Assembly: GCF_001417955.2 (NCBI RefSeq)
Contig: NZ_LKTM01000339.1
Span: 1-64,000 of the forward strand
Reading direction: 5' to 3'
DNA length: 64,000 bases
From: Mycobacterium gordonae
Lineage (GTDB): Bacteria; Actinomycetota; Actinomycetes; Mycobacteriales; Mycobacteriaceae
Part shown: positions 1 through 8,811 of the stretch, piece after piece
Numbering within the stretch: position 1 is the first letter of the stretch
Layout: each line of letters starts with the position of its first letter
Position numbers and translations under genes: made by a program
Notes under the pieces: model-generated
The model's input: only the letters and a program-made list of their open reading frames with translations
The model's database searches: none
What the model was told of the DNA's origin: nothing

Positions 1-281
1 ACACCCCCAGCCAACCAGACCCCCCGATCACCAGTCGAAAACAGCTGACCGCCCTACACCCTCAATTGCGAAGAGCCTGTTTACCCGCCGGCCACTTCGG
101 TGGCACGCCGTGTGGACGTGGCGGCGGGAGGCGGTGCCTGTGACCTGCCGTTCACATTCGAGTCGCGGCGACGCCACTCGCCATTAATTTGCGACCGAGG
201 CAGTACCAGTAGGGTTTCATCCTGCGCTATAGCGAGCACCGCAGAATACCGAGTTTCTATTTCTGAATACGAGGAAATGAA

Positions 282-1385
282 TTGCTCATCAATCGAATCG
301 GCCCTTTCTGGGCGGCGTTTGCTGCCACCGTTCTGCTGGCCTCCGGATGTGGTGGTCAGAATCGGACCGCGCCGGAACCCGGGAGCGGCGAAAGCGCGGT
401 GAATTGCGGCGGGAAAAAGACCCTGAAGGCCAGCGGGTCAACGGCGCAGGCGAACGCGATGACCCGGTTCGTCAAGGCTTTCGAGGGGGCATGTCCCGGG
501 CAGACGACGGATTACACCCCGGATGGGTCCGGAGCGGGGATCCGCGCATTCCTGGACAATCAAACCGACTTCAGCGGCTCGGACTCGCCGCTGAGCCCGC
601 GCGAGTATGCCGATGCCCAGCGGCGTTGCGGTGCGCCGGCGTGGAACCTGCCGGTGGTGTTCGGACCGGTCGCCATCACCTATCGCGTGGACGGGGTGCC
701 GGCGCTGACCCTGGATGGTCCGACAGCCGCGAAGATTTTCAACGGATCCATCGTCACCTGGAACGATCCCGCGATCGTGGCGCTGAATCCCGCCGCCAAG
801 CTGCCCAGCGAACCGATTCACGTGGTGTTCCGCGGCGACGACTCAGGAACGTCGGACAACTTCCAGCGCTACCTCGACACGGCGGGCGGCAGCGCCTGGG
901 GTAAAGGTGCCGGCAAACAGTTCAGGGGTGGGGTCGGAGAGGCGGCCGTGGGCAACGAGGGCACCGCGACGGTCGTCAAACGCACCGAAGGTGCGATCAG
1001 CTACAACGAATGGTCGTTCGCCCAGGAGCAGAAGCTGGACATGGCCAGGATCGTCACCTCCGCCGGTCCCGAGCCGGTCGAAATCAGCGCCGACTCGGTG
1101 GCGAAGACGATCGCCTCGGCCGGCATCGTCAACAAGAACAACGACCTGGTTCTCGACACCATCTCGTTCTACCGGCCCACCCAGCCCGGTTCCTATCCGA
1201 TCGTGCTGGCGACGTACGAGATCGTGTGCTCGAAGTACCCCGATGCCCAGGTCGGTGCGGGGGTCCGGGCATTCCTGCAGAGCACCATCGGATCGGGTCA
1301 GAACGGGTTGGCGGACAACGGCTACATCCCGATCCCGGACGCGTTGAAGTCTCGACTGTCGGCTGCGGTCAACGCCATCTCCTGA
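282..1385 (+). CDS. pstS3: Periplasmic phosphate-binding lipoprotein, PstS3-like
   Basis: Substrate-binding subunit of the high-affinity Pst phosphate ABC transporter, tethered to the outer face of the membrane (367 aa). The N-terminus is a lipoprotein signal: Arg5, a hydrophobic stretch at 9-20 and lipobox ASGC with the acylated Cys at residue 23. The mature protein shows the PstS pattern SGSTAQ, GSGAGI and GDDSGTSDNF (phosphate-contacting loops). The C-terminus, ending NAIS, closely resembles M. tuberculosis PstS3/PstS2 as I recall them. The start is TTG at 282 with GAGGAA 5 nt upstream; an ATG at 277 is in another frame. No pstC, pstA or pstB follows inside the window, so the gene is an orphan here. 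The 281 bases upstream hold no other gene. It converges on the ESX-5 PPE genes with only 13 bases between stops. Confidence 0.9.
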   Translation: MLINRIGPFWAAFAATVLLASGCGGQNRTAPEPGSGESAVNCGGKKTLKASGSTAQANAMTRFVKAFEGACPGQTTDYTPDGSGAGIRAFLDNQTDFSGSDSPLSPREYADAQRRCGAPAWNLPVVFGPVAITYRVDGVPALTLDGPTAAKIFNGSIVTWNDPAIVALNPAAKLPSEPIHVVFRGDDSGTSDNFQRYLDTAGGSAWGKGAGKQFRGGVGEAAVGNEGTATVVKRTEGAISYNEWSFAQEQKLDMARIVTSAGPEPVEISADSVAKTIASAGIVNKNNDLVLDTISFYRPTQPGSYPIVLATYEIVCSKYPDAQVGAGVRAFLQSTIGSGQNGLADNGYIPIPDALKSRLSAAVNAIS

Positions 1386-1398
1386 GAACGAAGACGTT

Positions 1399-2613
1399 TC
1401 AGCCGACCGGCAGCTGGCGGGGCATGACGGTGGGTTTGATCCCGTAGCGCGGGGCCGCCCCCGCTCCACGAGTGTTGCCTCCGCCGCCGACCGGCATGCC
1501 GCCCAACACATTTCCGCTTCCCGCGGACTCGGCGGCGGTGATGGGTTCGCTGATCATCTGTACGGCCGGGCGGACGGCCGGAGCCGCCGACGCGCCCGGC
1601 CACGACGAGGGTACGGCGAGGTGGCCGATGTGGGCGCCGTTGCCCAGGCCGGCTGCCACCTGCCCGCCGGCACCGAGTCCCGCGGTGAGCGGGGGCACCG
1701 GTACCGCGGCCGCGGCGGCGGGAGCCGCGCCGCCGAGCAAGCCCGCCGATTTGGCCATCTGAACACCGAAGTTGCCCATGCCGACGCTGAAGTACGGCAG
1801 GCCTTCGGTGTTGTAGAAGAAGCTCGCGTAGTTCGAGTAGCCCTGCATGAAGGTGCCCAGGTTGTTCGGCAGTGTGGTCTGACCGGTCAGCAGGAACCAG
1901 ATCTCGGTGAGAATCGGGAATTGGGTCGCCGTCTCGGTCAGCAGTTGCTGGGTGCCGGCTGGGGTGGCCAGCAGGCCCAGCCGGCCGGTGACCTGACTGA
2001 AGAAGCTCTGCAGTGCCTCCTGGACGGAAGCCGCCGGCGCGGCCTGCGCCGCGGCTACCGCTGCGGCCTGCGTGGTGGTACCCGCGGCGATCGGCGGAGC
2101 CGACGTGAACGATTCCAGCTTCGACGCGAGCGCGGAGGACGACGCGTACCCGTACATCGTCAGAGCGTTCTGCGCCCACATTTCCGCGTACTGGGCTTCC
2201 AGTTGGGCGATCACGCCGTTGTTCAGACCAAAGATGTTGGTCTGCAGCGCTTCCGCCAGTTCGGCACGGTTGGCCGCTACCAGGGGCGGCGGCACGATCG
2301 AGGCGAACGCGGTCTCGAAGGCGGCCGCCGCTGACTGTGACTGGCCAGCGGCACGTTCGGCCTGCGCGGCGGTAGCCGTCAGCCAGTCCACATACGGCTG
2401 GGTGGCCTGCGCCATCGTCGCCGAAGCCGGTCCCAGCCACTCTTCGCCGACCAGCCCACTGAGCACGGCTTCGTAGGCCTGCGCTGTCGACGCGAGCTCG
2501 GCTGCCAGCGCATTCCAGGCGGACGCCGCGGACACGAAGGTTGCCGCTCCCGGACCGGAATACATCATCGCCGAGGTGACCTCGGGCGGCAGCACCCCAA
2601 AATCGGTTGCCAT
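1399..2613 (-). CDS. PPE family protein, PPE-SVP subgroup (ESX-5 substrate)
   Basis: A 404-aa PPE protein, expected to be exported by ESX-5 to the cell surface or medium. The N-terminal PPE domain (about 1-180) begins MATDFGVLPPEV and carries the EEWLGPAS helix-turn signature. The C-terminal part carries a GxxxVPxxW motif (HLAVPSSW), typical of the PPE-SVP subgroup, and ends in a PRYGIKPTVM block shared with other ESX-5-locus PPEs. I chose ATG at 2613 because GAGGAG lies 7 nt upstream. It is the last gene of a PPE pair (37 nt after the next one) and no PE gene is adjacent, so its PE partner must be encoded elsewhere. A role in nutrient uptake or host interaction is family-level knowledge only. 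Confidence 0.88.
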   Translation of the reverse strand: MATDFGVLPPEVTSAMMYSGPGAATFVSAASAWNALAAELASTAQAYEAVLSGLVGEEWLGPASATMAQATQPYVDWLTATAAQAERAAGQSQSAAAAFETAFASIVPPPLVAANRAELAEALQTNIFGLNNGVIAQLEAQYAEMWAQNALTMYGYASSSALASKLESFTSAPPIAAGTTTQAAAVAAAQAAPAASVQEALQSFFSQVTGRLGLLATPAGTQQLLTETATQFPILTEIWFLLTGQTTLPNNLGTFMQGYSNYASFFYNTEGLPYFSVGMGNFGVQMAKSAGLLGGAAPAAAAAVPVPPLTAGLGAGGQVAAGLGNGAHIGHLAVPSSWPGASAAPAVRPAVQMISEPITAAESAGSGNVLGGMPVGGGGNTRGAGAAPRYGIKPTVMPRQLPVG

Positions 2614-2650
2614 CTTGCGACTCCTCAATAACGTTGCGAATCAGGACAAT

Positions 2651-3853
2651 TCATCCGGCTGACGGTGGTCGGGTGAGTACGGTGTAACGAAGTCCGTAGC
2701 GGACGCCCATGTTGCCCGCGCGCTGGCCGCCGCGCGCTCCGGAAGGGAATCCGCGCAGTGCGGCGTTCACGCCGTTGACGTGGCCCGGCTCGCCGGGGGA
2801 CGCCGTGAACTGGGTGCTCGTCACGCTCGGTGCCACGTGTTCGGCGCCGGGCGCACCGGCCCAGCTCGCCGGGACCGAAAGCCCGCCGATCTTGCTGGAC
2901 GACGCGACGCTTGCGGACAGATTTGCCCCGCTGTGAAAGTTCCAGCCACCGGCACCCAGAGCGGCGAACTGCGGTGTCGGGTACCAGGCGCCACCCGAAC
3001 CCGCGGTCGTGCCGAGGCCGGGCTGCAGCTGTTGTGCAATGGACCAGCCGAAGTTGCCGATGCCCACTCCGAAGTAGGCCTGCAACGTCTGCCTGATAGC
3101 GGTGTACATGCCCGGGTACAGTCCGGCCCAGTTGTTCTCCGGGGTCGGAAGCCAGCCGAGCAGTGGAACGGTGCTGATCGGAGTGTCGGCGATGATCACC
3201 ACATCGGGAGTGCCGGCGGCCTCGGCCGTTGCCAGATGCGCCGCCTGCGGGAGCGCAGCCGAGGACAGCAGCTGCGGAATCGTCGGCGCGGTGCTCTGCG
3301 CGGAAGCGTCGGCCGCCGCCGGATTTGTGGTGTTCGGGGGCACCGAGAACCTGCGCAGTTCGGTGGCCAGCGCGGATGCCGCCGCATACCCGTACATGGC
3401 GGCGGCGTCCCGGGCCCACATCTCCAGATAATCGGCTTCGGTCGCCGCGATCGCCGGGGTGTTCTGACCGAAGAAGTTGGTTGCGATCAGCGTCATCAAC
3501 AGGACCCGGTTGGCCGCGATCACCGGCGGCGGCACCGTGAGGGTGAACGCGGTCTCGTAGGCCGCCACCGCTGCCCGGGCCTGGGTGGCCGCGCTCTCCG
3601 CCTGACCCGCGGCGGCGTTGAGCCAGCCCACATAGGGGGTCACCGCGGAGAGCATGGAGCGCGACGCCGGACCGACCCAGGGCGAACTGGTCAATTCGGT
3701 AATGACGGACTCGTAACCTGTTGCAGCCGAGAATAACTCGCTGGCGATGCCATCCCAGGCGGTGGCCGCGGCCAGCATCGGACCGGGTCCCGGGCCGCTG
3801 TACATGCGGCCGGAATTGATCTCAGGCGGCAGCGCCCCGAAGTCGAACAACAC
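2651..3853 (-). CDS. PPE family protein, PPE-SVP subgroup
   Basis: A 400-aa PPE protein. The PPE domain begins with FDFGALPPEINSG and has SPWVGPAS at the helical hairpin; the C-terminal half has GGLSVPASW and ends YTVLTRPPSAG. Its N-terminus and C-terminus are closest in this window to the frameshifted PPE at 7031-8253, and both genes share the same leader (AGGAGGGGTG), so the two look like duplicates. The start could be GTG 3853, only 1 nt after AGGAGG, or TTG 3850, 4 nt after it. The second gives better spacing and MFDFGALPPE. It is probably co-transcribed with the downstream PPE at 1399-2613, and perhaps with the ferredoxin upstream. Confidence 0.88.
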   Translation of the reverse strand: MLFDFGALPPEINSGRMYSGPGPGPMLAAATAWDGIASELFSAATGYESVITELTSSPWVGPASRSMLSAVTPYVGWLNAAAGQAESAATQARAAVAAYETAFTLTVPPPVIAANRVLLMTLIATNFFGQNTPAIAATEADYLEMWARDAAAMYGYAAASALATELRRFSVPPNTTNPAAADASAQSTAPTIPQLLSSAALPQAAHLATAEAAGTPDVVIIADTPISTVPLLGWLPTPENNWAGLYPGMYTAIRQTLQAYFGVGIGNFGWSIAQQLQPGLGTTAGSGGAWYPTPQFAALGAGGWNFHSGANLSASVASSSKIGGLSVPASWAGAPGAEHVAPSVTSTQFTASPGEPGHVNGVNAALRGFPSGARGGQRAGNMGVRYGLRYTVLTRPPSAG

Positions 3854-3998
3854 CCCTCCTGACGATCGGCGTCGCTATCGCGCGGAGCAGCCTCGCGAAT
3901 CTGGGCTGATTGGAATTTAGAGGGGGGGTTCGGGATTTGGATCGGCCAATGCCAACTATTCACTGCCCGTCGATGTCTGTTAATCGACAGTTCAGATC

Positions 3999-4193
3999 TC
4001 AGTCCGCTTCCAGGATGATCGCCATCTCCGGGCAGGAGGCGGCCCCGTCGCGGGTCCGTTCCTCGTCCCCGGGTGCCACCGTGTGTTCTTCGAGGGTCGA
4101 ATACCCCGACTCGTCGATCGGGAACAGCTCCGGGTCCACGGCGTAACACTGTGCGTGTCCAACGCATTTCGACCGGTCCAGACGCACCTTCAC
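3999..4193 (-). CDS. P450-associated [3Fe-4S] ferredoxin
   Basis: A 64-aa ferredoxin that should pass electrons to the adjacent P450. The cluster ligands are visible as Cys10-VGHAQ-Cys16 and Cys54-Pro. This is the one-cluster [3Fe-4S] pattern of mycobacterial P450 ferredoxins, with His rather than the usual second cysteine in the CxxHxxC loop. Start GTG 4193 gives VKVRLDRSKC; the open frame continues upstream without family similarity and without a better ribosome site. It is divergent from cyp143 with 55 bases between, the same arrangement as Rv1786/Rv1785c in M. tuberculosis as I recall it. The short shared spacer suggests joint regulation of both. Confidence 0.9.
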   Translation of the reverse strand: MKVRLDRSKCVGHAQCYAVDPELFPIDESGYSTLEEHTVAPGDEERTRDGAASCPEMAIILEAD

Positions 4194-4248
4194 CGGGGGA
4201 AGCTTAGTCGTCAGGCACGTCAGGGAGGCGCATGGGAGACTTCGCCTC

Positions 4249-5424
4249 ATGAGCGCTCCGGGTGGTAACCGGTCAGGGTCTTTCCACCTGCCCAGGCTCG
4301 AATACTCGTCGCTGCCGCTGACCGATGACCGGGGGGTCGGCTGGCGGCAGCTGCGAGACGCCGGACCGGTGGTGTTCATGAACGGTTCCTACTACCTGAC
4401 GCGGCGCGAGGACGTGCTCACCGCCTTGCGCAACCCCCAGGTGTTCTCCTCGCGCCTGTTGCAGCCGCCTACCAATCCGCTTCCGGTGCTTCCGCTTTCG
4501 TTCGACCCCCCCGAGCACACCCGCTACCGCAAGATCTTGCAGCCCTATTTCAGCCCGCATGCCCTGAGCAGGTCGCGGCCGGTGTTGCAGCGCCACGCGG
4601 CCGCGATGATCGCTGAGCTCGCCGAACAGGGACAGTGCGACGCGATGGCGGATTTCGCGCGCTTGTATCCCTTCCAGGTGTTCCTGGACCTCTACGGGCT
4701 ACCACTGCGCGATCGTGATCGGCTGATCGCGTGGAAGGACTCGATCGTCGGTGACAAACCCTTTCTCACCCTGGCCGAGGCCCAGGAGGGTCAGGTCGAG
4801 TTGTTCGAATATCTGACCGACGCGATTCAGCAGCGCCGGCGGCAGCCGGGCCCAGACATGTTGTCCGCGATCATGACCGGGCCGGGAGACCTGTCCGATC
4901 TCGAACTGCTGGGCATGAGCCACCTGCTGGTTCTGGCAGGTCTCGACACGGTGACCGCGGCCATCGGATTCGCCTTGCTGGAACTGGCCCGCAGGCCGCA
5001 GTTACGCGCTGAGCTTCGCGACGACCCCCGCCAGATCAGAGTCTTCATCGAAGAAGTGGTGCGGCTGGAGCCGTCGGCGCCAGTGGCCCCGCGGGTCACC
5101 ACCGAATTCGTCACCGTCGGCGGAATGACCTTGCCCCCCGGGTCGCAGGTGCGGCTGTGCCTTGCTGCCATCAACCGCGACGGCAGCGACGCGACATCTA
5201 CCGACGAGCTGCTGGTGGACGGAAAGGTGCACCGCCACTGGGGTTTCGGAGGTGGACCGCACCGCTGCCTGGGTTCGCATCTGGCCAGGATGGAACTGAC
5301 CGTGGTCGTCGCCGAATGGCTGCGCCAGATCCCCGAATTCGGGCTTCCGGACTCTTATCGGCCCGAAATCGCCTTCCCATCCAAGACATTCGCCCTCACC
5401 TCACTGCCGCTGATCTTCAGCTAA
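4249..5424 (+). CDS. cyp143: Cytochrome P450, CYP143 type
   Basis: A 391-aa soluble haem-thiolate monooxygenase of unknown substrate. The I-helix oxygen-binding motif is AGLDTVT, the ExxR pair sits in EEVVRLEP, and the haem loop is FGGGPHRCLGSHLA with the proximal cysteine. Length is normal for a bacterial class I P450. The name rests on the divergent [3Fe-4S] ferredoxin, on its place inside the ESX-5 locus and on general resemblance to Rv1785c. Its stop (TAA 5422-5424) overlaps the stop of the convergent PPE gene (5421-5423). In M. tuberculosis cyp143 follows eccC5 directly, whereas here a PPE-PE-PPE block lies between them. Confidence 0.9.
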   Translation: MSAPGGNRSGSFHLPRLEYSSLPLTDDRGVGWRQLRDAGPVVFMNGSYYLTRREDVLTALRNPQVFSSRLLQPPTNPLPVLPLSFDPPEHTRYRKILQPYFSPHALSRSRPVLQRHAAAMIAELAEQGQCDAMADFARLYPFQVFLDLYGLPLRDRDRLIAWKDSIVGDKPFLTLAEAQEGQVELFEYLTDAIQQRRRQPGPDMLSAIMTGPGDLSDLELLGMSHLLVLAGLDTVTAAIGFALLELARRPQLRAELRDDPRQIRVFIEEVVRLEPSAPVAPRVTTEFVTVGGMTLPPGSQVRLCLAAINRDGSDATSTDELLVDGKVHRHWGFGGGPHRCLGSHLARMELTVVVAEWLRQIPEFGLPDSYRPEIAFPSKTFALTSLPLIFS

Positions 5425-6647
5425 CCGGCGAACGGCGGTCGCGCCATGACGGTCGGGCGGAAGCCGTACTTCTGTCCACCGGCGGCGGCCGCGCCGGCCC
5501 CGAGACCGCCTAACGGCATGCCGCCCAGCAGGTTTCCCGTAGCTTCCGGGGCAGCGCTGACGGTGTTGATCGGGATCGGCGCCGCGTGACTGACGGCCGG
5601 ACCGAGCGTCGCGATTGCCGGCGGCACCGACAGCTTGCCGACGGATGCGGCCTGCCCGAGGCTGGCAGCGACCTGTCCGCCACCGCCGCCCAGCAGGCTG
5701 CCCAGTCCCCCGAGCCCGTGCGCGGCGCCGGCGGCGGCCGACGAAGCTGCCGGCGCCAGCCCCTTGCTCAAGGACAGCAGCGTGTTGGCCATACCGGTGG
5801 AGAAGTACGGCAAACCCTCGATGTTGTAGACGGGCCCGGCGAAGTTCCGGAACGCGGTGATGAGCCACTGGGGGTTCAGCGTGCTGTTGCCGCCGATCCC
5901 GGTGAGCGCGGATCCCAGCACGGAGTTCGGGTTGAACGTGATGCCGGTCAGCGACTCGCTGGTCGGATTCAGGCCGAGCAGGGCCATGTTTCCCGGCGAC
6001 GCCAGATTGTTCAGCTGACTCTGGATTCCACCGAGCAGGTCCGACAACGTCTGCTGCGCCGACCCGGCCGCGGTCGCGGTGGCCTGGGACACCGCGGCAC
6101 CCTGGACGGCCGATGCGGCCGGGTTGGCCGTCTCCGGGGGCGCGGCGAACGGGGTCACCTTGGCTGCGGAGGCCGACGATCCCGCGTACTGGTACATGGC
6201 GGCGGAGTCCTGCGCCCACATCTCGCCGTACTGCGCTTCCAGGGCCGCAATCACGTTGTTGTTCTGCCCGAAGACGTTGGTGGCCATGGCCTGCGCCAAC
6301 TCGGCGCGGTTGAGCGCCACGAGTTGCGGCGGAACCGTGGCGACGAAGGCATTCTCATAGGCGGCAGCCGCGGCGGTGGCCTGCCCGGCGGCCTGTTCGG
6401 CCTGTGTCGCGGTGGTGCTCATCCATGCGACGTAGGGCGTGATCGCTTCTGTCATCGAGGCGGATGCCGGCCCCATCCACTCCTCGCCGGCGAGCCCGGT
6501 GACCACCTTGTCGTAGGCAAGGGCGGAGGCATTCAATTCCGCGGCCAGCCCGTTCCAGGCGGACGCGGCGGCCACCATCGGCCCCGAGCCAGGGCCCGAA
6601 TACATCAGTGCCGAATTGACTTCCGGCGGCAATGCCCCGAAATCCAT
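5421..6647 (-). CDS. PPE family protein, PPE25/PPE26-like, paired with the PE gene
   Basis: A 408-aa PPE-SVP protein beginning MDFGALPPEVNS, with EEWMGPAS in the helical hairpin, GKLSVPPAI in the SVP position and the ending YGFRPTVMARPPFAG, shared with M. tuberculosis PPE25/PPE26. It starts 9 nt after the PE stop, so the two form a canonical PE-PPE pair. Such pairs make a four-helix heterodimer, and EspG5 binds the PPE tip to deliver it to EccC5. The ribosome site (TAGGA, overlapping the PE stop codon) is modest, which suggests translational coupling to PE. Export through ESX-5 is inferred from family and locus. Confidence 0.92.
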   Translation of the reverse strand: MDFGALPPEVNSALMYSGPGSGPMVAAASAWNGLAAELNASALAYDKVVTGLAGEEWMGPASASMTEAITPYVAWMSTTATQAEQAAGQATAAAAAYENAFVATVPPQLVALNRAELAQAMATNVFGQNNNVIAALEAQYGEMWAQDSAAMYQYAGSSASAAKVTPFAAPPETANPAASAVQGAAVSQATATAAGSAQQTLSDLLGGIQSQLNNLASPGNMALLGLNPTSESLTGITFNPNSVLGSALTGIGGNSTLNPQWLITAFRNFAGPVYNIEGLPYFSTGMANTLLSLSKGLAPAASSAAAGAAHGLGGLGSLLGGGGGQVAASLGQAASVGKLSVPPAIATLGPAVSHAAPIPINTVSAAPEATGNLLGGMPLGGLGAGAAAAGGQKYGFRPTVMARPPFAG

Positions 6648-6656
6648 GGTGTGGTC

Positions 6657-6956
6657 CTATCTGCTCGCGGCCGCGTTGGCGGCCTCGGTGGCTGCATATG
6701 ATCCGGCGCTGGTACCCAGGGTCTTCACGAACATCTCGTGGATGGCCGCGGCCTGGGCGCTGACCGCCTGGTACATCTGGGCATGCGCGGCGAATTGTGC
6801 TGCCGTCAGCGCCGATACCTCATCCGCGGCGGCCGGAACCACTCCGGTCGTCGCGGCGGCGGCCGCCGCGTTCTGAGCGCTGACGGACGAGCCGATACCT
6901 TGCAAACTCGCCGCGGCCGACGACAGTGCTTCTGGTTGCGTGGTTACGTATGACAT
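6657..6956 (-). CDS. PE family protein, PE18/PE19-like
   Basis: A 99-aa PE-only protein starting MSYVTTQPEAL, with no PGRS or other extension. The two PE helices are followed by the type VII secretion signal Tyr87-x3-Glu91 (YAATE). Start ATG 6956 is fixed by GAGGAGG 7 nt upstream; an in-frame extension upstream has no PE similarity. Downstream PPE (5421-6647) is its expected partner. It resembles the PE18/PE19 group of the M. tuberculosis ESX-5 locus as I recall it. These are the PE proteins implicated in outer-membrane permeability and nutrient uptake. Confidence 0.93.
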   Translation of the reverse strand: MSYVTTQPEALSSAAASLQGIGSSVSAQNAAAAAATTGVVPAAADEVSALTAAQFAAHAQMYQAVSAQAAAIHEMFVKTLGTSAGSYAATEAANAAASR

Positions 6957-7030
6957 CTGTTTCCTCCTCGAGTAAGACTGCGAATGAACAGGTTTCGTTG
7001 CAGTTGAACGGTTCCTCGGACTCCTTCGGG

Positions 7031-8253
7031 TTATCCGGCCGACGGCGAGCGGGTCAGCACGTTGTATTTGAACCCGTACTTGTTGGTGTAGCCGCCGGCG
7101 GCGCGACGGCCGATTCCGCTGCCCGGCAATCCGCTGAGCATGCCGTTGGTGGTGGATTTGGCTGCCGTGGCGCCGAGGCCGTCGAAACCTGCGGAACCCG
7201 GCGGCAGCGGCGTGACTTGCGAGACGGTGTTCGCGGCCCAGGTCGGCGGGACCGACAGCTTGCCGATCGCGCCGGCCTGGCCCCAGCCCGCGGATACCGG
7301 AGTCCCCCAGGCGCCGATGGCACCCGGGGGTGGCAGGGCCCCACCTAGTGCCGGGTTGGGAGCGGGTGCGCCGGGAAGCAGGCCGCCGCCCCATGCGACG
7401 AGTGAGTTCACCGAGCCCAGTGCGAAGTACGGGTAGTTGGTGACCGAGTTCCAGATGTTCGTGGAGTTTCCGAATGCCGTCGCGATCAGCCCGTTCGGTC
7501 CCAGGAACCACGATGGGAGCGCGACGGAGTCGGGCGTGAAGGAGAATCCCAAACCCGTCAGGATCTCCTCGATGCCGCTCAACGGCGCCGCGGTGGACAC
7601 CGACGATTCCAGCCCGCTCAACGTGGAGCCCGCTGCCAGGGCCGGCGCCACGGTGCCGCGGCGTTGCCGGCCGGGGTTGCTGCAGCCTGGCCGACGGCGG
7701 CCGCCTGCCCGGCCTCCGCGCCGGCGTTGGTGGTCAGCGGCGGCGCAGTGAACGGACTCAGTTGCAACGCGGTCGCAGAGGAAGCCGCATAGCCGTACAT
7801 CGCCACGGCGTCCTGAGCCCACATCTCTGCGTAGTGCGCCTCGGTCGCCGCGATCGCCGGTGTGTTCTGACCGAAGAAGTTAGTGGCGATCAGTGTGGCC
7901 AACAAGGCCCGGTTGGCCGCGACCACCGGCGGCGGCACCGTCATGGCGAACGCGGCGTCGTAGGCGGCGGCGGCCGCCCGCGCCTGCATCGCGGCCTGCT
8001 CGGCCTGCTCCGCGGTGGCGGTCATCCATGCCACATACGGCGCGGCGGCGGCCACCATCGACTGAGATGCCGGTCCCACCCACGGTGAGCCGGCCAGCTC
8101 GGTGATCACCGAGCCGTATCCCGTTGCAGCCGTGCTCATTTCGGCCGCGAGGCCATCCCAGCCTGCCGCGGCGGCCAGCATCGGCCCCGCGCCGGGGCCG
8201 GCATAGATCCGTCCCGAGTTGATTTCGGGCGGTAAAGCTCCGAAGTCCAACAC
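7031..8253 (-). pseudogene. PPE family gene with an internal frameshift
   Basis: The 5' part (8253 to about 7655) reads as a normal PPE domain, MLDFGALPPEINSG, ending near PAGNAAA. The 3' part (about 7655 to 7031) reads in another frame from TVAPALAAG to the ending YGFKYNVLTRSPSAG and includes GKLSVPPTW. Joining them requires moving back one base near 7654, so one nucleotide is missing compared with an intact gene. Unshifted, the product would stop at 7618 after 211 residues, keeping the PPE domain but losing the whole SVP half. The context is GCGGCACCGTGG, with no recognisable slippery heptamer. Start GTG 8253 is 4 nt after AGGAGG (GTG 8256 is too close). A sequencing error in GC-rich DNA is equally possible. 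Confidence 0.75.
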
Positions 8254-8442
8254 CACCCCTCCTCGGCCAGCCGAGACCGCAACGGCGATCCCCGTGTTGG
8301 CATTGGCATTGATCGGGCCGTACCCGGCCCACGCAGCTGCTTTGCTGCAATTGCTCCCCCGGTCGACCCGGCCTGTTCACAGGGCGGGTCGGTCATATTG
8401 CGCCGGCGCGGTGATAGCAGACAGCCACCGAACGAAACGGAC

Positions 8443-8466
8443 CTTCAACCCGCGAAAAGGTTGAAG
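8443..8466. promoter_or_regulatory. Inverted repeat, candidate operator or hairpin upstream of the PPE block
   Basis: CTTCAACC (8443-8450) and GGTTGAAG (8459-8466) are perfect complements around an 8-nt spacer. The site lies about 190 bases upstream of the frameshifted PPE start, inside the presumed promoter region. A DNA-binding site for a dimeric regulator is the simplest reading. No T-run follows on either strand, so it does not look like a terminator. Confidence 0.35.
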
Positions 8467-8729
8467 ATAGTAGCATCGTCAGTCGATGTTCGGTTCGTTT
8501 TCGCACCGGCACATAGAAAACACATTAGAACCCGAGATCGGCCCGGGATACCGATGACACCGACTATTCATTCCCGGCAAACTGCTGTTCAGTCGGCGTT
8601 AAACAATTGAGTCAGCGCACTCGCCTGACCTGGGCCAACGGCAGCGCGGATCGGGCAGCGAATAAGCGAGCGACACTGTTTCCGAGGGCAATGTTCACCG
8701 AGATGTCGCCCGGCGCCGCCCGACAAACA

Positions 8730-8787
8730 AAAGCCGCCGCGTCGGGCCGCTCCCCGTAAGGGAGCCGGTCACCGACGCGGCGGCTTT
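8730..8787 (-). terminator. Nested hairpin terminator after eccC5
   Basis: A perfect 16-bp stem pairs 8730-8745 with 8772-8787 and encloses a second small hairpin (GCTCCC/GGGAGC). Read on the minus strand, the 3' arm ends GGCTTTTGTTTGT, a T-rich tail as in intrinsic terminators. It begins 24 bases past the eccC5 stop codon and should separate the eccB5-eccC5 transcript from the PPE genes. Confidence 0.8.
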
Positions 8788-8811
8788 GCTTCGGTTATGA
8801 CGTGGCGCGGG

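Larger units (their letters stand above)
8254..8811. other. 558-base gap between eccC5 and the PPE-PE-PPE block
   Basis: No credible gene lies here: open frames in the gap lack ribosome sites and family similarity. It contains the eccC5 terminator (8730-8787), an 8-bp inverted repeat (8443-8466), and a comparatively AT-rich stretch at 8460-8605. Because a terminator separates eccC5 from the PPE genes, the promoter for the PPE-PE-PPE transcript most likely lies between about 8260 and 8700. I cannot place it confidently. Confidence 0.6.

Noticed and set aside
225..234. Palindrome CGCTATAGCG upstream of pstS3
   Set aside because: Only 10 bases, expected by chance at this window size, and no second copy seen; not enough for an operator call.
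7640..7670. Programmed -1 frameshift as explanation of the split PPE gene
   Set aside because: No X-XXY-YYZ slippery heptamer or clear downstream pseudoknot is visible. Mutation or base-call error is simpler.
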